DNA of 7,619 bases from an uncultured Lysobacterales bacterium (GTDB lineage: Bacteria > Pseudomonadota > Gammaproteobacteria > Xanthomonadales > SZUA-36), in contig CALKKN010000133.1 of NCBI GenBank assembly GCA_937995275.1, forward strand, positions 1-7,619, in the 5' to 3' direction. Shown here piece after piece: positions 1 through 6,399 of the stretch; within the stretch, counting starts at the first letter, position 1; each line of letters opens with the position of its first letter. The notes under the pieces are model-generated. The model did no database searches. It was not told where the DNA came from and saw only the letters and a list, made by a program, of their open reading frames with translations. Made by a program: the position numbers and the translations under genes.

Positions 1-1
1 C

Positions 2-880
2 GGCAAGGTCATGACCTCGCCGTCCATTCGCGCCAGGGCACGCGAGACCGGAATCGATCTGACACAGGTACGCGGCACCGGTCCGCGCGGCCGGATACTC
101 AAGTCGGACTTCGAAGCCTTTGTCGCCACGGGCGGCGCTGCTGCGCCACCGGTAGCGGCAGCCCCGGTGACCGGACCCAGGACCGGGACCACCGAGATCA
201 AGGTCATCGGGCTGCGGCGCAAGATCGCCGCGCGGATGGCCGCGTCCGCCAGCGAGATCCCGCATTTCAGTTACGTCGAGGAGGTGGACGTCACCGCGCT
301 GGAGTCCCTGCGCCAGCGCCTCAACGAAAAACGGGCGGGCGATCAGCCGGGTCTCACGCCGCTGGCCTTCCTGGGCCTGGCGTTGGTGCGGGTACTGCAG
401 GAATTTCCCCAGTGCAACGCGCACTTCGACCGCGGGCGTAACGTGCTCGTCCGGCACGAGGCGGTGCACCTGGGCATTGCGACCCAAACGGACGACGGCC
501 TGAAAGTACCGGTGGTCCGCCACGCCGAGGCGCGCGCGCTGGAGGATCTCGCGGCTGAAATTCGCCGGGTGTCGGCCGCGGCCCGCGACGGCACCGCGAG
601 CCGCGAGGAACTGACGGGATCGACCATCACCATCACCAGCCTGGGCAAACTCGGCGGCATCGTCAGCACGCCGATCATCAATCAGCCGGAGGTCGCTATC
701 CTCGGCGTAAACAAGATGCTGGAACGCCCCGTGGTTCGGGACGGCCGGGTCGAAGTCCGCACGATGATGAACCTCTCATCTTCCTTCGATCACCGTTTCG
801 TCGACGGCTACGACGGCGCGGCGATGGTCCAGGCGCTGAAGGAGTTGCTCGAGGAACCGGCGCTGATTTTTATGCCCTGA
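2..880 (+). CDS. bkdB: Branched-chain 2-oxo acid dehydrogenase E2 (dihydrolipoyl acyltransferase), 5'-truncated by the window edge
   Basis: This is the acyl-transferring core of a cytoplasmic 2-oxo acid dehydrogenase complex. It moves an acyl group from lipoyl-lysine to CoA. The frame is open to the left edge (G-K-V precedes the Met at 11), so that Met is probably internal and the N-terminal lipoyl domain is off-window. Counting from that Met: residues 1-38 form the E3/E1-binding domain (SPSIRARARETGIDL, then GTGPRGRI); 40-60 are an Ala/Pro-rich linker; about 62-289 are the catalytic domain. The catalytic DHRxxDG motif is present, with His261 and Asp265. IPHFSYVEEVDVTALE and GSTITITSLGKLGGIVSTP match, from memory, Pseudomonas BkdB better than pyruvate or 2-oxoglutarate E2. 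That points to degradation of valine, leucine and isoleucine oxo-acids. The E1 and E3 genes would be expected upstream. A pyruvate-type E2 is the main alternative. The repeat at 881 starts directly after its stop codon. Confidence 0.85.
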   Translation, partial: GKVMTSPSIRARARETGIDLTQVRGTGPRGRILKSDFEAFVATGGAAAPPVAAAPVTGPRTGTTEIKVIGLRRKIAARMAASASEIPHFSYVEEVDVTALESLRQRLNEKRAGDQPGLTPLAFLGLALVRVLQEFPQCNAHFDRGRNVLVRHEAVHLGIATQTDDGLKVPVVRHAEARALEDLAAEIRRVSAAARDGTASREELTGSTITITSLGKLGGIVSTPIINQPEVAILGVNKMLERPVVRDGRVEVRTMMNLSSSFDHRFVDGYDGAAMVQALKELLEEPALIFMP

Positions 881-952
881 ATTGTAGGAGCGGCTTTAGC
901 CGCGATACATAAGTTCCAAAATTCCAATCGCGGCTGAAGCCACTCCTACAAT
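881..952. repeat. Paired inverted REP element (REPIN-like)
   Basis: Two 26-nt arms, 881-906 and 927-952, are inverted copies of each other with 24 of 26 positions matching, separated by a 20-nt AT-richer loop. The two differences (C/T and T/C) can be kept as G-U pairs in RNA. Each arm also contains a small internal hairpin (GCGGC, four-base loop, GCCGC). The arm core GTAGGAGCGGCTTTAGCCGCGA resembles the dispersed REP repeats of pseudomonads and xanthomonads, which are mobilised by RAYT (TnpA-REP) proteins. No RAYT gene is in this window. It lies between two convergent genes and could form a very stable mRNA 3' hairpin for both. It lacks a following T-run, so it is not a typical intrinsic terminator. 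Confidence 0.85.
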
Positions 953-977
953 CGCGATGATCAATGATCACCAGCGC

Positions 978-2132
978 TCAGTACCCCCGCTCGATGTCCA
1001 CTACCGAAAGCAACGGCTCGCCTGCGGCATAACGCCGCAGGTTTTCTGCAACCAGCAGGAACAGACGTTCGCGGCCCCTGTCGGAGCGCCCCGCCGTGTG
1101 CGGGCTGATCAGCACCCGCGGAGCCGTCCACAGCGGGTGCCCCTCCGGCAGCGGTTCCGGGTCTGTCACGTCCAGCCCCGCACCGGCAATCTGGCCGGTC
1201 TCCAGCGCGGTGACCAGGTCGTCCGTGACGGTGCTGGCGCCGCGGCCGACCGATATGAAATAGGCCGTCGGCCTCATGGCCGCGAAAAATTCGGCGTCGA
1301 ACAGGCCACGCGTCTGGTCGGTCAACGGGGCCGTATTGATGACCACGTCGGCCTCCTGCGCCAGTGTCAGCGTCTCGTCCGACAGGCCCACGTAAGACAC
1401 GTACGCCGGCCCCTCGCGCCGGCTGTTGCGGGTAGCTACCACCCGCATGCCCAGCGCATGTGCGCGCTTGGCGGTCTGCGTGCCGATCCCGCCCAGGCCG
1501 ATGACGAGCGCGGTGCGGCCCTCCAGTTCCATGAAGTCCGCACGTACCAGGCCCACGTCGCGCTGCCAGGAGCCGCGCAACTGGTTGGCGTGGTACAGGT
1601 CGAGGCCGCGAACCAGTGCCATCATCATCGCGATGGCGTGCTCCGCCAGCGCCGGCGAGGCGATACGCTGACCGTTGGTCATCACCTTGTCACCTTCGTG
1701 GAGGCTGGGGTTGACCACACACCGGTCGATACCCGCCGAGTACACCTGAATCCAGTGCAGTTCCTCACCGCTGGCGAGAATTTCCTCGTCGCAAAACCCC
1801 AACAATGCCTGTGCGTCCGCAATCTCCTGCGCCGCTGCAACTGCCGATTCGACGACGACGATCTCCACGCCGGGGGCCGCAGCCTGCAATGTCGGCAGGC
1901 GATCGCGGCTGTCGAGCCGCACGACCACCTTGCGGAGCCCGCTCCAGCCGGGCATGTCCCGCACGGCCTGTTTCCCCTCGCGCAGGCCCAGTTCGTCGAT
2001 CAGTGCCTGCGCGTCCGGCGGCACGGCCCGGCCGCTGACATCGGCCAGCAGCCCGCCGGCCGGCAAGACCAGCAGACAAAACAGCATTAGCAACCCGCGT
2101 GCTCGCGCAACCGCATGCGCTGTCTTTTTCAT
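978..2132 (-). CDS. Exported D-2-hydroxyacid dehydrogenase, NAD(P)-dependent
   Basis: This 384-residue member of the D-isomer-specific 2-hydroxyacid dehydrogenase family interconverts 2-oxo acids and D-2-hydroxy acids. The Rossmann motif GLGGIG is at 212-217. The catalytic residues are visible: Arg297 (VGRG), Glu326 (DPEP) and His345 (SPHT). The position that usually holds an acidic residue in NAD enzymes is Arg235 (VVATRNSRR), which suggests NADP(H) preference. Residues 1-30 look like a Sec signal peptide: MKK, then a hydrophobic core (GLLMLFCLLVLPAGGLLA) with likely cleavage near Ala30. That is uncommon for this family. The ATG at 2132 was chosen because GGAGG lies 8 nt upstream and it gives a clean signal peptide. 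An ATG at 2150 lacks a good ribosome site. It is the last gene of the minus-strand array, 25 bp after the aldo/keto reductase. The exact substrate cannot be read from the sequence. Confidence 0.85.
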   Translation of the reverse strand: MKKTAHAVARARGLLMLFCLLVLPAGGLLADVSGRAVPPDAQALIDELGLREGKQAVRDMPGWSGLRKVVVRLDSRDRLPTLQAAAPGVEIVVVESAVAAAQEIADAQALLGFCDEEILASGEELHWIQVYSAGIDRCVVNPSLHEGDKVMTNGQRIASPALAEHAIAMMMALVRGLDLYHANQLRGSWQRDVGLVRADFMELEGRTALVIGLGGIGTQTAKRAHALGMRVVATRNSRREGPAYVSYVGLSDETLTLAQEADVVINTAPLTDQTRGLFDAEFFAAMRPTAYFISVGRGASTVTDDLVTALETGQIAGAGLDVTDPEPLPEGHPLWTAPRVLISPHTAGRSDRGRERLFLLVAENLRRYAAGEPLLSVVDIERGY

Positions 2133-2137
2133 CCCTG

Positions 2138-2145
2138 CTCCCTCC
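2138..2145 (-). promoter_or_regulatory. Ribosome binding site deciding the hydroxyacid dehydrogenase start
   Basis: The minus strand reads GGAGGGAG here, with the GGAGG core 8 nt before the ATG at 2132. It favours that start over the in-frame ATGs at 2150 and further upstream, which would run into the preceding aldo/keto reductase gene. Confidence 0.75.
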
Positions 2146-2157
2146 AACATTGTCGCT

Positions 2158-3096
2158 CTAGGCCTGGGACAGCCCATCCAGGTAGCGTTCCATCTCGGCA
2201 CGCAGCGCGGCGTCGGGCAGGCGCCCGTACAGCGCACCGGCATTGTCCTCGGCGTGATGCGGCTTGCTGGTTCCGGGGATCGGGATGGTCGCCGCCGGGT
2301 GAGCGATAACGTACTTCAGAAAAACCTGACCCCAGCTGGCAGCGTCGATGTCCGCCGCCCAGTCGGGCAAGGCCCGGTCGCGCACGGCCCGGAACAGGCT
2401 GCCCTTGCCGAACGGCCGGTTGACGAGGACCGCTACGCCCCTGTCCTGCGCCAACGGCAGCAGGCGGTCCGCCGCCGCCCGGTCCGCCAGCGAGTAGTTG
2501 ACCTGGACAAAATCGAGCGGATAGCGGCGCATGTAGTGCTCGATGTCGGCGTGCTGGCTGACACGGTGCGTGGTGATGCCGATGTATTTGAAGCGTCCCT
2601 CCGCCTTCCAGTCCTGCAGTACCTCCAGCTGCACATCGACGCCGCGCAGGTTATGCACCTGCATCAGGTCGATCCGGCCGCCCAGTCGCCCGAAAGAGCC
2701 GTCCATGCGGCGCTCGCCCCCCACGCGATCCTCGCGGTCGACCTTGGTCGCCATGAACATGTCGTCACGGATGCCCAAATCCGCCAGCAACCTTCCCAGC
2801 ACGGTCTCCGAGTTGCCGTAGTTGGGCGAAGTATCCAGAATGCGCCCACCCAAACGATGGAAGGCCTCCAGGGTATTGCTCAGTTGCGACAGATCGTCCG
2901 TATCAGGATTACCCTGGTAATTGACCGTACCCAGACCGACGGCCGGCACCGCTTTGCCGCTGGACGGGATCACCGCCATGTTCAGCGGGCCGCCGGATGG
3001 CGCCTCCGCGGCGGACAAGCGGCTCCAGCGACTGCCGAAAACGGCCGCTCCGGCACCCAGGCCCATTGCGAGCCACTCTCTTCGGGAAAATTTCAA
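2158..3096 (-). CDS. Tat-exported aldo/keto reductase, TTG start
   Basis: This is a 312-residue NAD(P)H-dependent aldo/keto reductase, a TIM-barrel carbonyl reductase/alcohol dehydrogenase. The family tetrad is complete: Asp88 and Tyr93 (LDTSPNYGNSE), Lys118 (MATKVD) and His148 (MQVHNL). A C-terminal cofactor-loop region IPIPGTSKPHH (271-281) is also present. The N-terminus is a twin-arginine signal: SRREWLA at 4-10, a short glycine/alanine-rich hydrophobic stretch 11-21, and an AEA site at 30-32. It is therefore probably exported folded, possibly with cofactor bound. The TTG start is inferred: AAGGAG lies 7 nt upstream, it places the Tat motif at the usual distance, and longer versions read through the previous gene. 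The start overlaps the carrier's stop as TTGA, so translation is probably coupled. The periplasmic substrate is unknown. Tat-targeted members of this family exist in many bacteria. Confidence 0.87.
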   Translation of the reverse strand: MKFSRREWLAMGLGAGAAVFGSRWSRLSAAEAPSGGPLNMAVIPSSGKAVPAVGLGTVNYQGNPDTDDLSQLSNTLEAFHRLGGRILDTSPNYGNSETVLGRLLADLGIRDDMFMATKVDREDRVGGERRMDGSFGRLGGRIDLMQVHNLRGVDVQLEVLQDWKAEGRFKYIGITTHRVSQHADIEHYMRRYPLDFVQVNYSLADRAAADRLLPLAQDRGVAVLVNRPFGKGSLFRAVRDRALPDWAADIDAASWGQVFLKYVIAHPAATIPIPGTSKPHHAEDNAGALYGRLPDAALRAEMERYLDGLSQA

Positions 3097-4373
3097 GTCG
3101 CTTCTCCTTGCGCGGTGGCCATGGCCTCCTCGCGCCTGCCCAGGTTCAAACCCAGCATAACCCATAAGCCCGCCACCGGCGCCGCCACCAGGGCGATGGC
3201 GCCGATGGACAACCCGATGGCCGCCAGACCCGTGTAGATCCAGCCGCTGACGAGATCGCCGCCGCGGTAAACGGCCGCGTCGAGAAAGGGTTTGGCCTTG
3301 TACTTGTCTTCACGGCCCAACACGGTCCACAGCATTTCGCGCGCGGGCTTGGTCACCCCGTAGCGGCCGGCGCGGTAGATGACCTGCACGACCACCAACA
3401 CGGCCAGGGTCGGGTACAGGCCCAGGGCCAGGAACCCGACGGTCATCGCAATCGGCACCAGTGCCAGTGCCAGCCCGACCCCCAGCCACTTGACGATCTT
3501 CGCGGTCAGGTAGACCTGCATCAGCACGGTCAGGAAGTTCACCGCCAGGTCGACCTTTGCGAAAAATGCCGTGCGCTCGCCGCGATCGCTGAAGGCCTCT
3601 GCGACCAGGTGGGCCTGCTGGAAGTAGAGCATCGTCGAGACAAAGGTCATCAGCGCGATAAATGCCGCGATGCTCGCCAGGTACGGCGAGGCGAACACCG
3701 CCTTCATGCCGGTCCAGGCATTGCCGCCGATGGCCCGCCCGGATTCCCCGGTGATGTGCACGTTGCCCGTGTCGAACCGCCGGTGCAGCGCCATGGCGGA
3801 CCACGAGGCGGCTTCGAGCGGGATGCAGGCCAGCAGCAGCAGGGAAAAGGTCGGAACCCATTGCGCCAGCATCGCCGTCGTCACCGAGCCCACCATGGCG
3901 CCGACCGAACTGCCCACGGCGATGAATGCGAACAGGCGCTTGCCCTGGCTGTTGTCGAAACAGTCGGCCATGAAACCCCAGAAGATCGTCACGACGAACA
4001 GCGCGAAAACGCTGGTCCAGACGTAAAACACCCGGTCGATCCAGGGCCGCGCCGCGTCCGGCAGAAACACCAGGGACAGCCAGAAACCGAGCAGGCAGGC
4101 AATGAAAAAACGGTTCGCCAGCGGCACGAACACACCGCGGGACCAGCGCGAGGCGATCCATGAGTAGAGCGGCACGGCCAGCAGCATGACCAGGAAGACG
4201 GCCGTCCACAGGATCTGCAGGTTGCCGCGGTCGGCGGACGAAATTTCGTCGCGCACGGCGCGCAGGATGTAGTACGAGAACATGATCAGGAAGCCGTAGG
4301 CGGTGCCCAGCGACAAGCCCCTGAATTCGTGGTCGTTTTCGATCGTGACGAACTTGCGAAGCAGCGCTTTCAA
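3093..4373 (-). CDS. ATP/ADP translocase-family (NTT/TLC-like) membrane carrier, TTG start
   Basis: This 426-residue inner-membrane protein has roughly 11-12 hydrophobic segments, at about 24-42, 53-73, 83-104, 115-136, 147-170, 175-195, 230-250, 273-292, 296-317, 320-335, 375-395 and 396-412. Two signatures recall the nucleotide-transporter family related to the major facilitator fold: FLIMFSYYILRAVRDE (28-43) and, near the end, RYGVTKPAREMLWTVLGRE (337-355) followed by DKYKAKPFLDA and VYRGGD. Intracellular parasites and plastids use relatives to exchange ATP, ADP, other nucleotides or NAD. Homologues in free-living bacteria are mostly uncharacterised, so no substrate is assigned. The protein is shorter than the roughly 500-residue parasite carriers. 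The TTG start is supported by GGAGG 7 nt upstream. It begins 49 bp after the FAD enzyme and overlaps the aldo/keto reductase by 4 nt, suggesting a shared role with the exported reductases. Confidence 0.8.
   Translation of the reverse strand: MKALLRKFVTIENDHEFRGLSLGTAYGFLIMFSYYILRAVRDEISSADRGNLQILWTAVFLVMLLAVPLYSWIASRWSRGVFVPLANRFFIACLLGFWLSLVFLPDAARPWIDRVFYVWTSVFALFVVTIFWGFMADCFDNSQGKRLFAFIAVGSSVGAMVGSVTTAMLAQWVPTFSLLLLACIPLEAASWSAMALHRRFDTGNVHITGESGRAIGGNAWTGMKAVFASPYLASIAAFIALMTFVSTMLYFQQAHLVAEAFSDRGERTAFFAKVDLAVNFLTVLMQVYLTAKIVKWLGVGLALALVPIAMTVGFLALGLYPTLAVLVVVQVIYRAGRYGVTKPAREMLWTVLGREDKYKAKPFLDAAVYRGGDLVSGWIYTGLAAIGLSIGAIALVAAPVAGLWVMLGLNLGRREEAMATAQGEAT
3104..3109 (-). promoter_or_regulatory. 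Ribosome binding site for the TTG-start aldo/keto reductase
   Basis: The minus strand reads AAGGAG, 7 nt before TTG at 3096. It lies inside the last codons of the carrier gene. This supports the TTG start and coupling through the TTGA start/stop overlap. Confidence 0.75.
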
Positions 4374-4380
4374 AGGGTAG

Positions 4381-4385
4381 CCTCC
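4381..4385 (-). promoter_or_regulatory. Ribosome binding site for the TTG-start carrier
   Basis: The minus strand reads GGAGG, 7 nt before TTG at 4373. No ATG or GTG with a comparable site lies nearby in frame, so TTG is the best start for the carrier. Confidence 0.75.
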
Positions 4386-4422
4386 ACGCGCGATTGGGTT
4401 CCTGCCGCTGCGACCGATCCGT

Positions 4423-5559
4423 TCATTCCGCGGCCTCCCGCTGATCGCGGATCAGTCGTTCGGGGCTGACCGCCGCCCGGTGTTCCAGGACAGCCCGATA
4501 TGCCGGTGCGGGCTCGGCGCCCTGTAACAGGAAGCGCGTCAGCACGGCCAGCGCCGGCGCACTCTGGATGCCGTAGCCGCCCTGCCCCGCCAGCCAGCAA
4601 AATCCCTCGCTACGGGGATCGGGACCGGCGACGAATACCCGGTCCGGCGCAAACGTCCGCAGCCCCGCCCAACTGCTGTGGATGCGCCGGATGTCCAGGC
4701 CGGTCGCGCGTTCAAAGCGGTCGACCCCGATCGCGACATCGATGTCCTCGGGTTGCGCGTCGCAGGGCTCGCTGGGCGACTCGTCCGCCGGCGAAATCAG
4801 AATGCGGCCCGCATCCGGCTTGAAATAGAATGCTTCGTCGGCGTCGATCATGTTGGGCCAGTCGCCAATGTCCAGCCCGGCCGGTGCATCCACGGTCAGT
4901 GCCGTGCGGCGCAGGGGCTGGATGCCCAGCGGCTCCAGGCCGGCCATGACGGCGATCCGGTCCGCCCAGGCGCCGCCGGCGTTGACGACCTGTGGCGCTT
5001 CGAACCGCTTTCCCGCGGCTTCCACCCGCCAGACCGTCCCGCGCCGCCGCAGCGAGGTCACGCGGTGGCGGTTGAGCACGGTACCGCCGCGCCGCCGGAA
5101 CTGGCGGAGATACCCCTGCAGGATGGCATCCACGTCGAGATCGCCGCCGCGCCGCTCCCACAGTGCGCCGTGCAGATAACCCTCGGCGAACACCGGGACG
5201 CGCCTGTGCACCTCGCCGGCGTCGATGAACTCGAGGTCAGGCATTTCGCGGTGCAGGAAATCCAGGCGCTCCGCCTGGTCCGGGCGGCCGAACAACATCC
5301 CGTCCCGGGGATGAATCAGGTCGACCTGGGTGAATCCGTCCGGCGGCGTCAAGAAAAACGCCTCGCAGCAGGCCGTGAAGTTCCGCACAACCTGGTTTCC
5401 GTAGGCCGCCGCGAAGTATGCCGCCGAACGGCCGGTAGCGTGGAAGCCCGGCTGGTCCTCCATCTCCAGCAGCGTGACCGTGGCGTCGGCAGCCAGTTCC
5501 GCGGCCGCGGACGCCCCGGCGATCCCCGCCCCGATGACGATGATATCGGCAATCGTCAT
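4423..5559 (-). CDS. FAD-dependent D-amino-acid dehydrogenase/oxidase, DauA-like
   Basis: This is a 378-residue cytoplasmic flavoenzyme of the DAO/glycine-oxidase family. It is expected to oxidise a D-amino acid or related amine to the 2-oxo acid and ammonia. The N-terminal FAD motif VIGAGIAGAS (8-17) and Glu32 for the ribose are clear. HATGRSAAYFAAAYG (40-54), the C-terminal SWAGLRTF (296-303) and GQGGYGIQ (325-332) follow. Recalled from memory, the closest well-studied relative is Pseudomonas D-arginine dehydrogenase DauA: Tyr53, Arg218, Tyr245 and Arg301 match its Tyr53, Arg222, Tyr249 and Arg305. But its His48 is Tyr here, Thr50 is Ala, and the guanidinium-binding Glu87 is Gly, so D-arginine is probably not the main substrate. 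The ATG at 5559 is favoured because the FAD motif then starts at the usual residue 8. Its ribosome site is weak. It sits 10 bp after the HAD gene. Other secondary or N-methyl amino acids remain possible substrates. Confidence 0.85.
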   Translation of the reverse strand: MTIADIIVIGAGIAGASAAAELAADATVTLLEMEDQPGFHATGRSAAYFAAAYGNQVVRNFTACCEAFFLTPPDGFTQVDLIHPRDGMLFGRPDQAERLDFLHREMPDLEFIDAGEVHRRVPVFAEGYLHGALWERRGGDLDVDAILQGYLRQFRRRGGTVLNRHRVTSLRRRGTVWRVEAAGKRFEAPQVVNAGGAWADRIAVMAGLEPLGIQPLRRTALTVDAPAGLDIGDWPNMIDADEAFYFKPDAGRILISPADESPSEPCDAQPEDIDVAIGVDRFERATGLDIRRIHSSWAGLRTFAPDRVFVAGPDPRSEGFCWLAGQGGYGIQSAPALAVLTRFLLQGAEPAPAYRAVLEHRAAVSPERLIRDQREAAE

Positions 5560-5569
5560 GGCCCTCGGC

Positions 5570-6307
5570 TCAATCCTGCCCGGCCCCGACTGCGGCCGCG
5601 AATTCGGCCATCGAATAGAACAGGAAGTCCACCGGCGGGCGCTCGGCGGGGGTGAGCGTCGCACCGGAGCTCCCTTCCCGGGACAGGCCGTGGCGGTCGA
5701 TCCAGGTGTTGGCCAGGCCGCAGGCCCGGGCCGGAACGTGGTCGTGCCAGAGGCTTTGCGCGGTGTGCAGGATACGCTCCGGCCCGAGCCCGAAATCGCG
5801 TTGCACACGGTTGATCAGAAACTCGAAATTGGCCCGGGACGGCTTGTACGAGCCAATCTCCTCCGCCGTGTAGACGGCATCGAATTCAACCCCCAGCTTC
5901 CGTTGCGAGGCGGCGAAACTGTCCCGGTCCACGTTGGAAAGAATCACCAGCCGGTAATGACGCTGCAGGAAGCGCAGCGCCTCGGCGCTGTCGGCAAAGG
6001 CCGGCCAGAGGGCCACCGAAAGTCCGAACTCACGATCCAGGTCCGCGGTGGTCGGCAACCCGAACTCCGCTGCCAGGCCCGTGTGGACCTGCGTCAGCAC
6101 GGCCGGATAGGCCAGGCCCGGCTGAGCCTGCTCCACCCGGCTCTCGTGAGCCGCGAATGCCCGCAGCGCGCGTTCCCGCCCGACCGCCTGCGATCGCTGG
6201 CACATCAGCAGGGGCTGCAGGGCGTCCCACAGGCCGGTCTCCCAGTCGATCAACGTGCCGTAGCAGTCGAAGCTCAGAATCCTGTAATCGTCAAGTCGTT
6301 TGCCCAT
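5570..6307 (-). CDS. HAD-superfamily hydrolase, haloacid-dehalogenase type II-like
   Basis: This 245-residue soluble protein is the first gene of the minus-strand array. HAD motifs: Asp14 nucleophile in FDCYGTL (13-19), Ser124-Asn125 in VILSN, Lys155 in SYKP, and a last motif around AQSLWHD (183-189) with Asp189. The DxYGT first motif, with Tyr where phosphatases carry a second Asp, is typical of L-2-haloacid dehalogenases. However, the Ser and Asn that those enzymes carry in the last motif (SSNxxD) read Gln and Leu here. It is therefore probably an uncharacterised hydrolase that automatic annotation would call a dehalogenase. The ATG at 6307 is chosen with GGAG 11 nt upstream. An in-frame ATG at 6346 would leave almost no leader from the predicted promoter. 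Its neighbour, 10 bp downstream, is the D-amino-acid dehydrogenase, suggesting a role in the same amino/oxo-acid pathway, perhaps clearing a side product. Confidence 0.83.
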   Translation of the reverse strand: MGKRLDDYRILSFDCYGTLIDWETGLWDALQPLLMCQRSQAVGRERALRAFAAHESRVEQAQPGLAYPAVLTQVHTGLAAEFGLPTTADLDREFGLSVALWPAFADSAEALRFLQRHYRLVILSNVDRDSFAASQRKLGVEFDAVYTAEEIGSYKPSRANFEFLINRVQRDFGLGPERILHTAQSLWHDHVPARACGLANTWIDRHGLSREGSSGATLTPAERPPVDFLFYSMAEFAAAVGAGQD

Positions 6308-6350
6308 GGTTACCCGCACTCCGTCAACGGCCGGGAAAACTGGCATTGCC

Positions 6351-6364
6351 GGCGGCCGGCCGCC
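6351..6364. repeat. 14-bp perfect palindrome in the divergent promoter region
   Basis: GGCGGCCGGCCGCC equals its own reverse complement. It directly adjoins the predicted -10 box of the minus-strand operon and covers its expected transcription start near 6358. It could be a dimeric repressor site, but its pure G/C composition in GC-rich DNA makes a chance origin quite possible. Confidence 0.4.
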
Positions 6365-6370
6365 ATTATA
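6365..6370 (-). promoter_or_regulatory. Candidate -10 box for the five-gene operon
   Basis: The minus strand reads TATAAT, a full match to the sigma-70 -10 consensus and rare in DNA this rich in G and C. It predicts a start near 6358 and a leader of about 50 nt before the HAD gene. The -35 region at 16-18 bp spacing is poor (for example CTCGGC), so an activator may be needed. Confidence 0.45.
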
Positions 6371-6399
6371 GCCGTGAACCCGCCATCGCCGAGCAGAGT

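Noticed and set aside
881..952. Intrinsic transcription terminator
   Set aside because: The stem is strong, but neither direction is followed by a T-run; the arms match a dispersed REP repeat better.
957..2090. Long plus-strand open frame opposite the hydroxyacid dehydrogenase
   Set aside because: It is antisense to a gene with full family motifs, is rich in Arg, Gln, His and Pro in the manner of GC-rich shadow frames, and shows no recognisable domain.
1930..3237. 435-codon plus-strand open frame across the aldo/keto reductase
   Set aside because: It spans two real antisense genes and their junction and has low-complexity shadow composition, with no family signature.
3093..4373. Calling the carrier an ATP/ADP energy-parasite translocase
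   Set aside because: The family signatures are present, but the host appears free-living, the protein is shorter than the parasite carriers, and substrate cannot be read from sequence.
5570..6307. Naming the HAD gene a haloacid dehalogenase
   Set aside because: The first motif fits, but the Ser/Asn of the last catalytic motif are absent, so only a general hydrolase call is supported.
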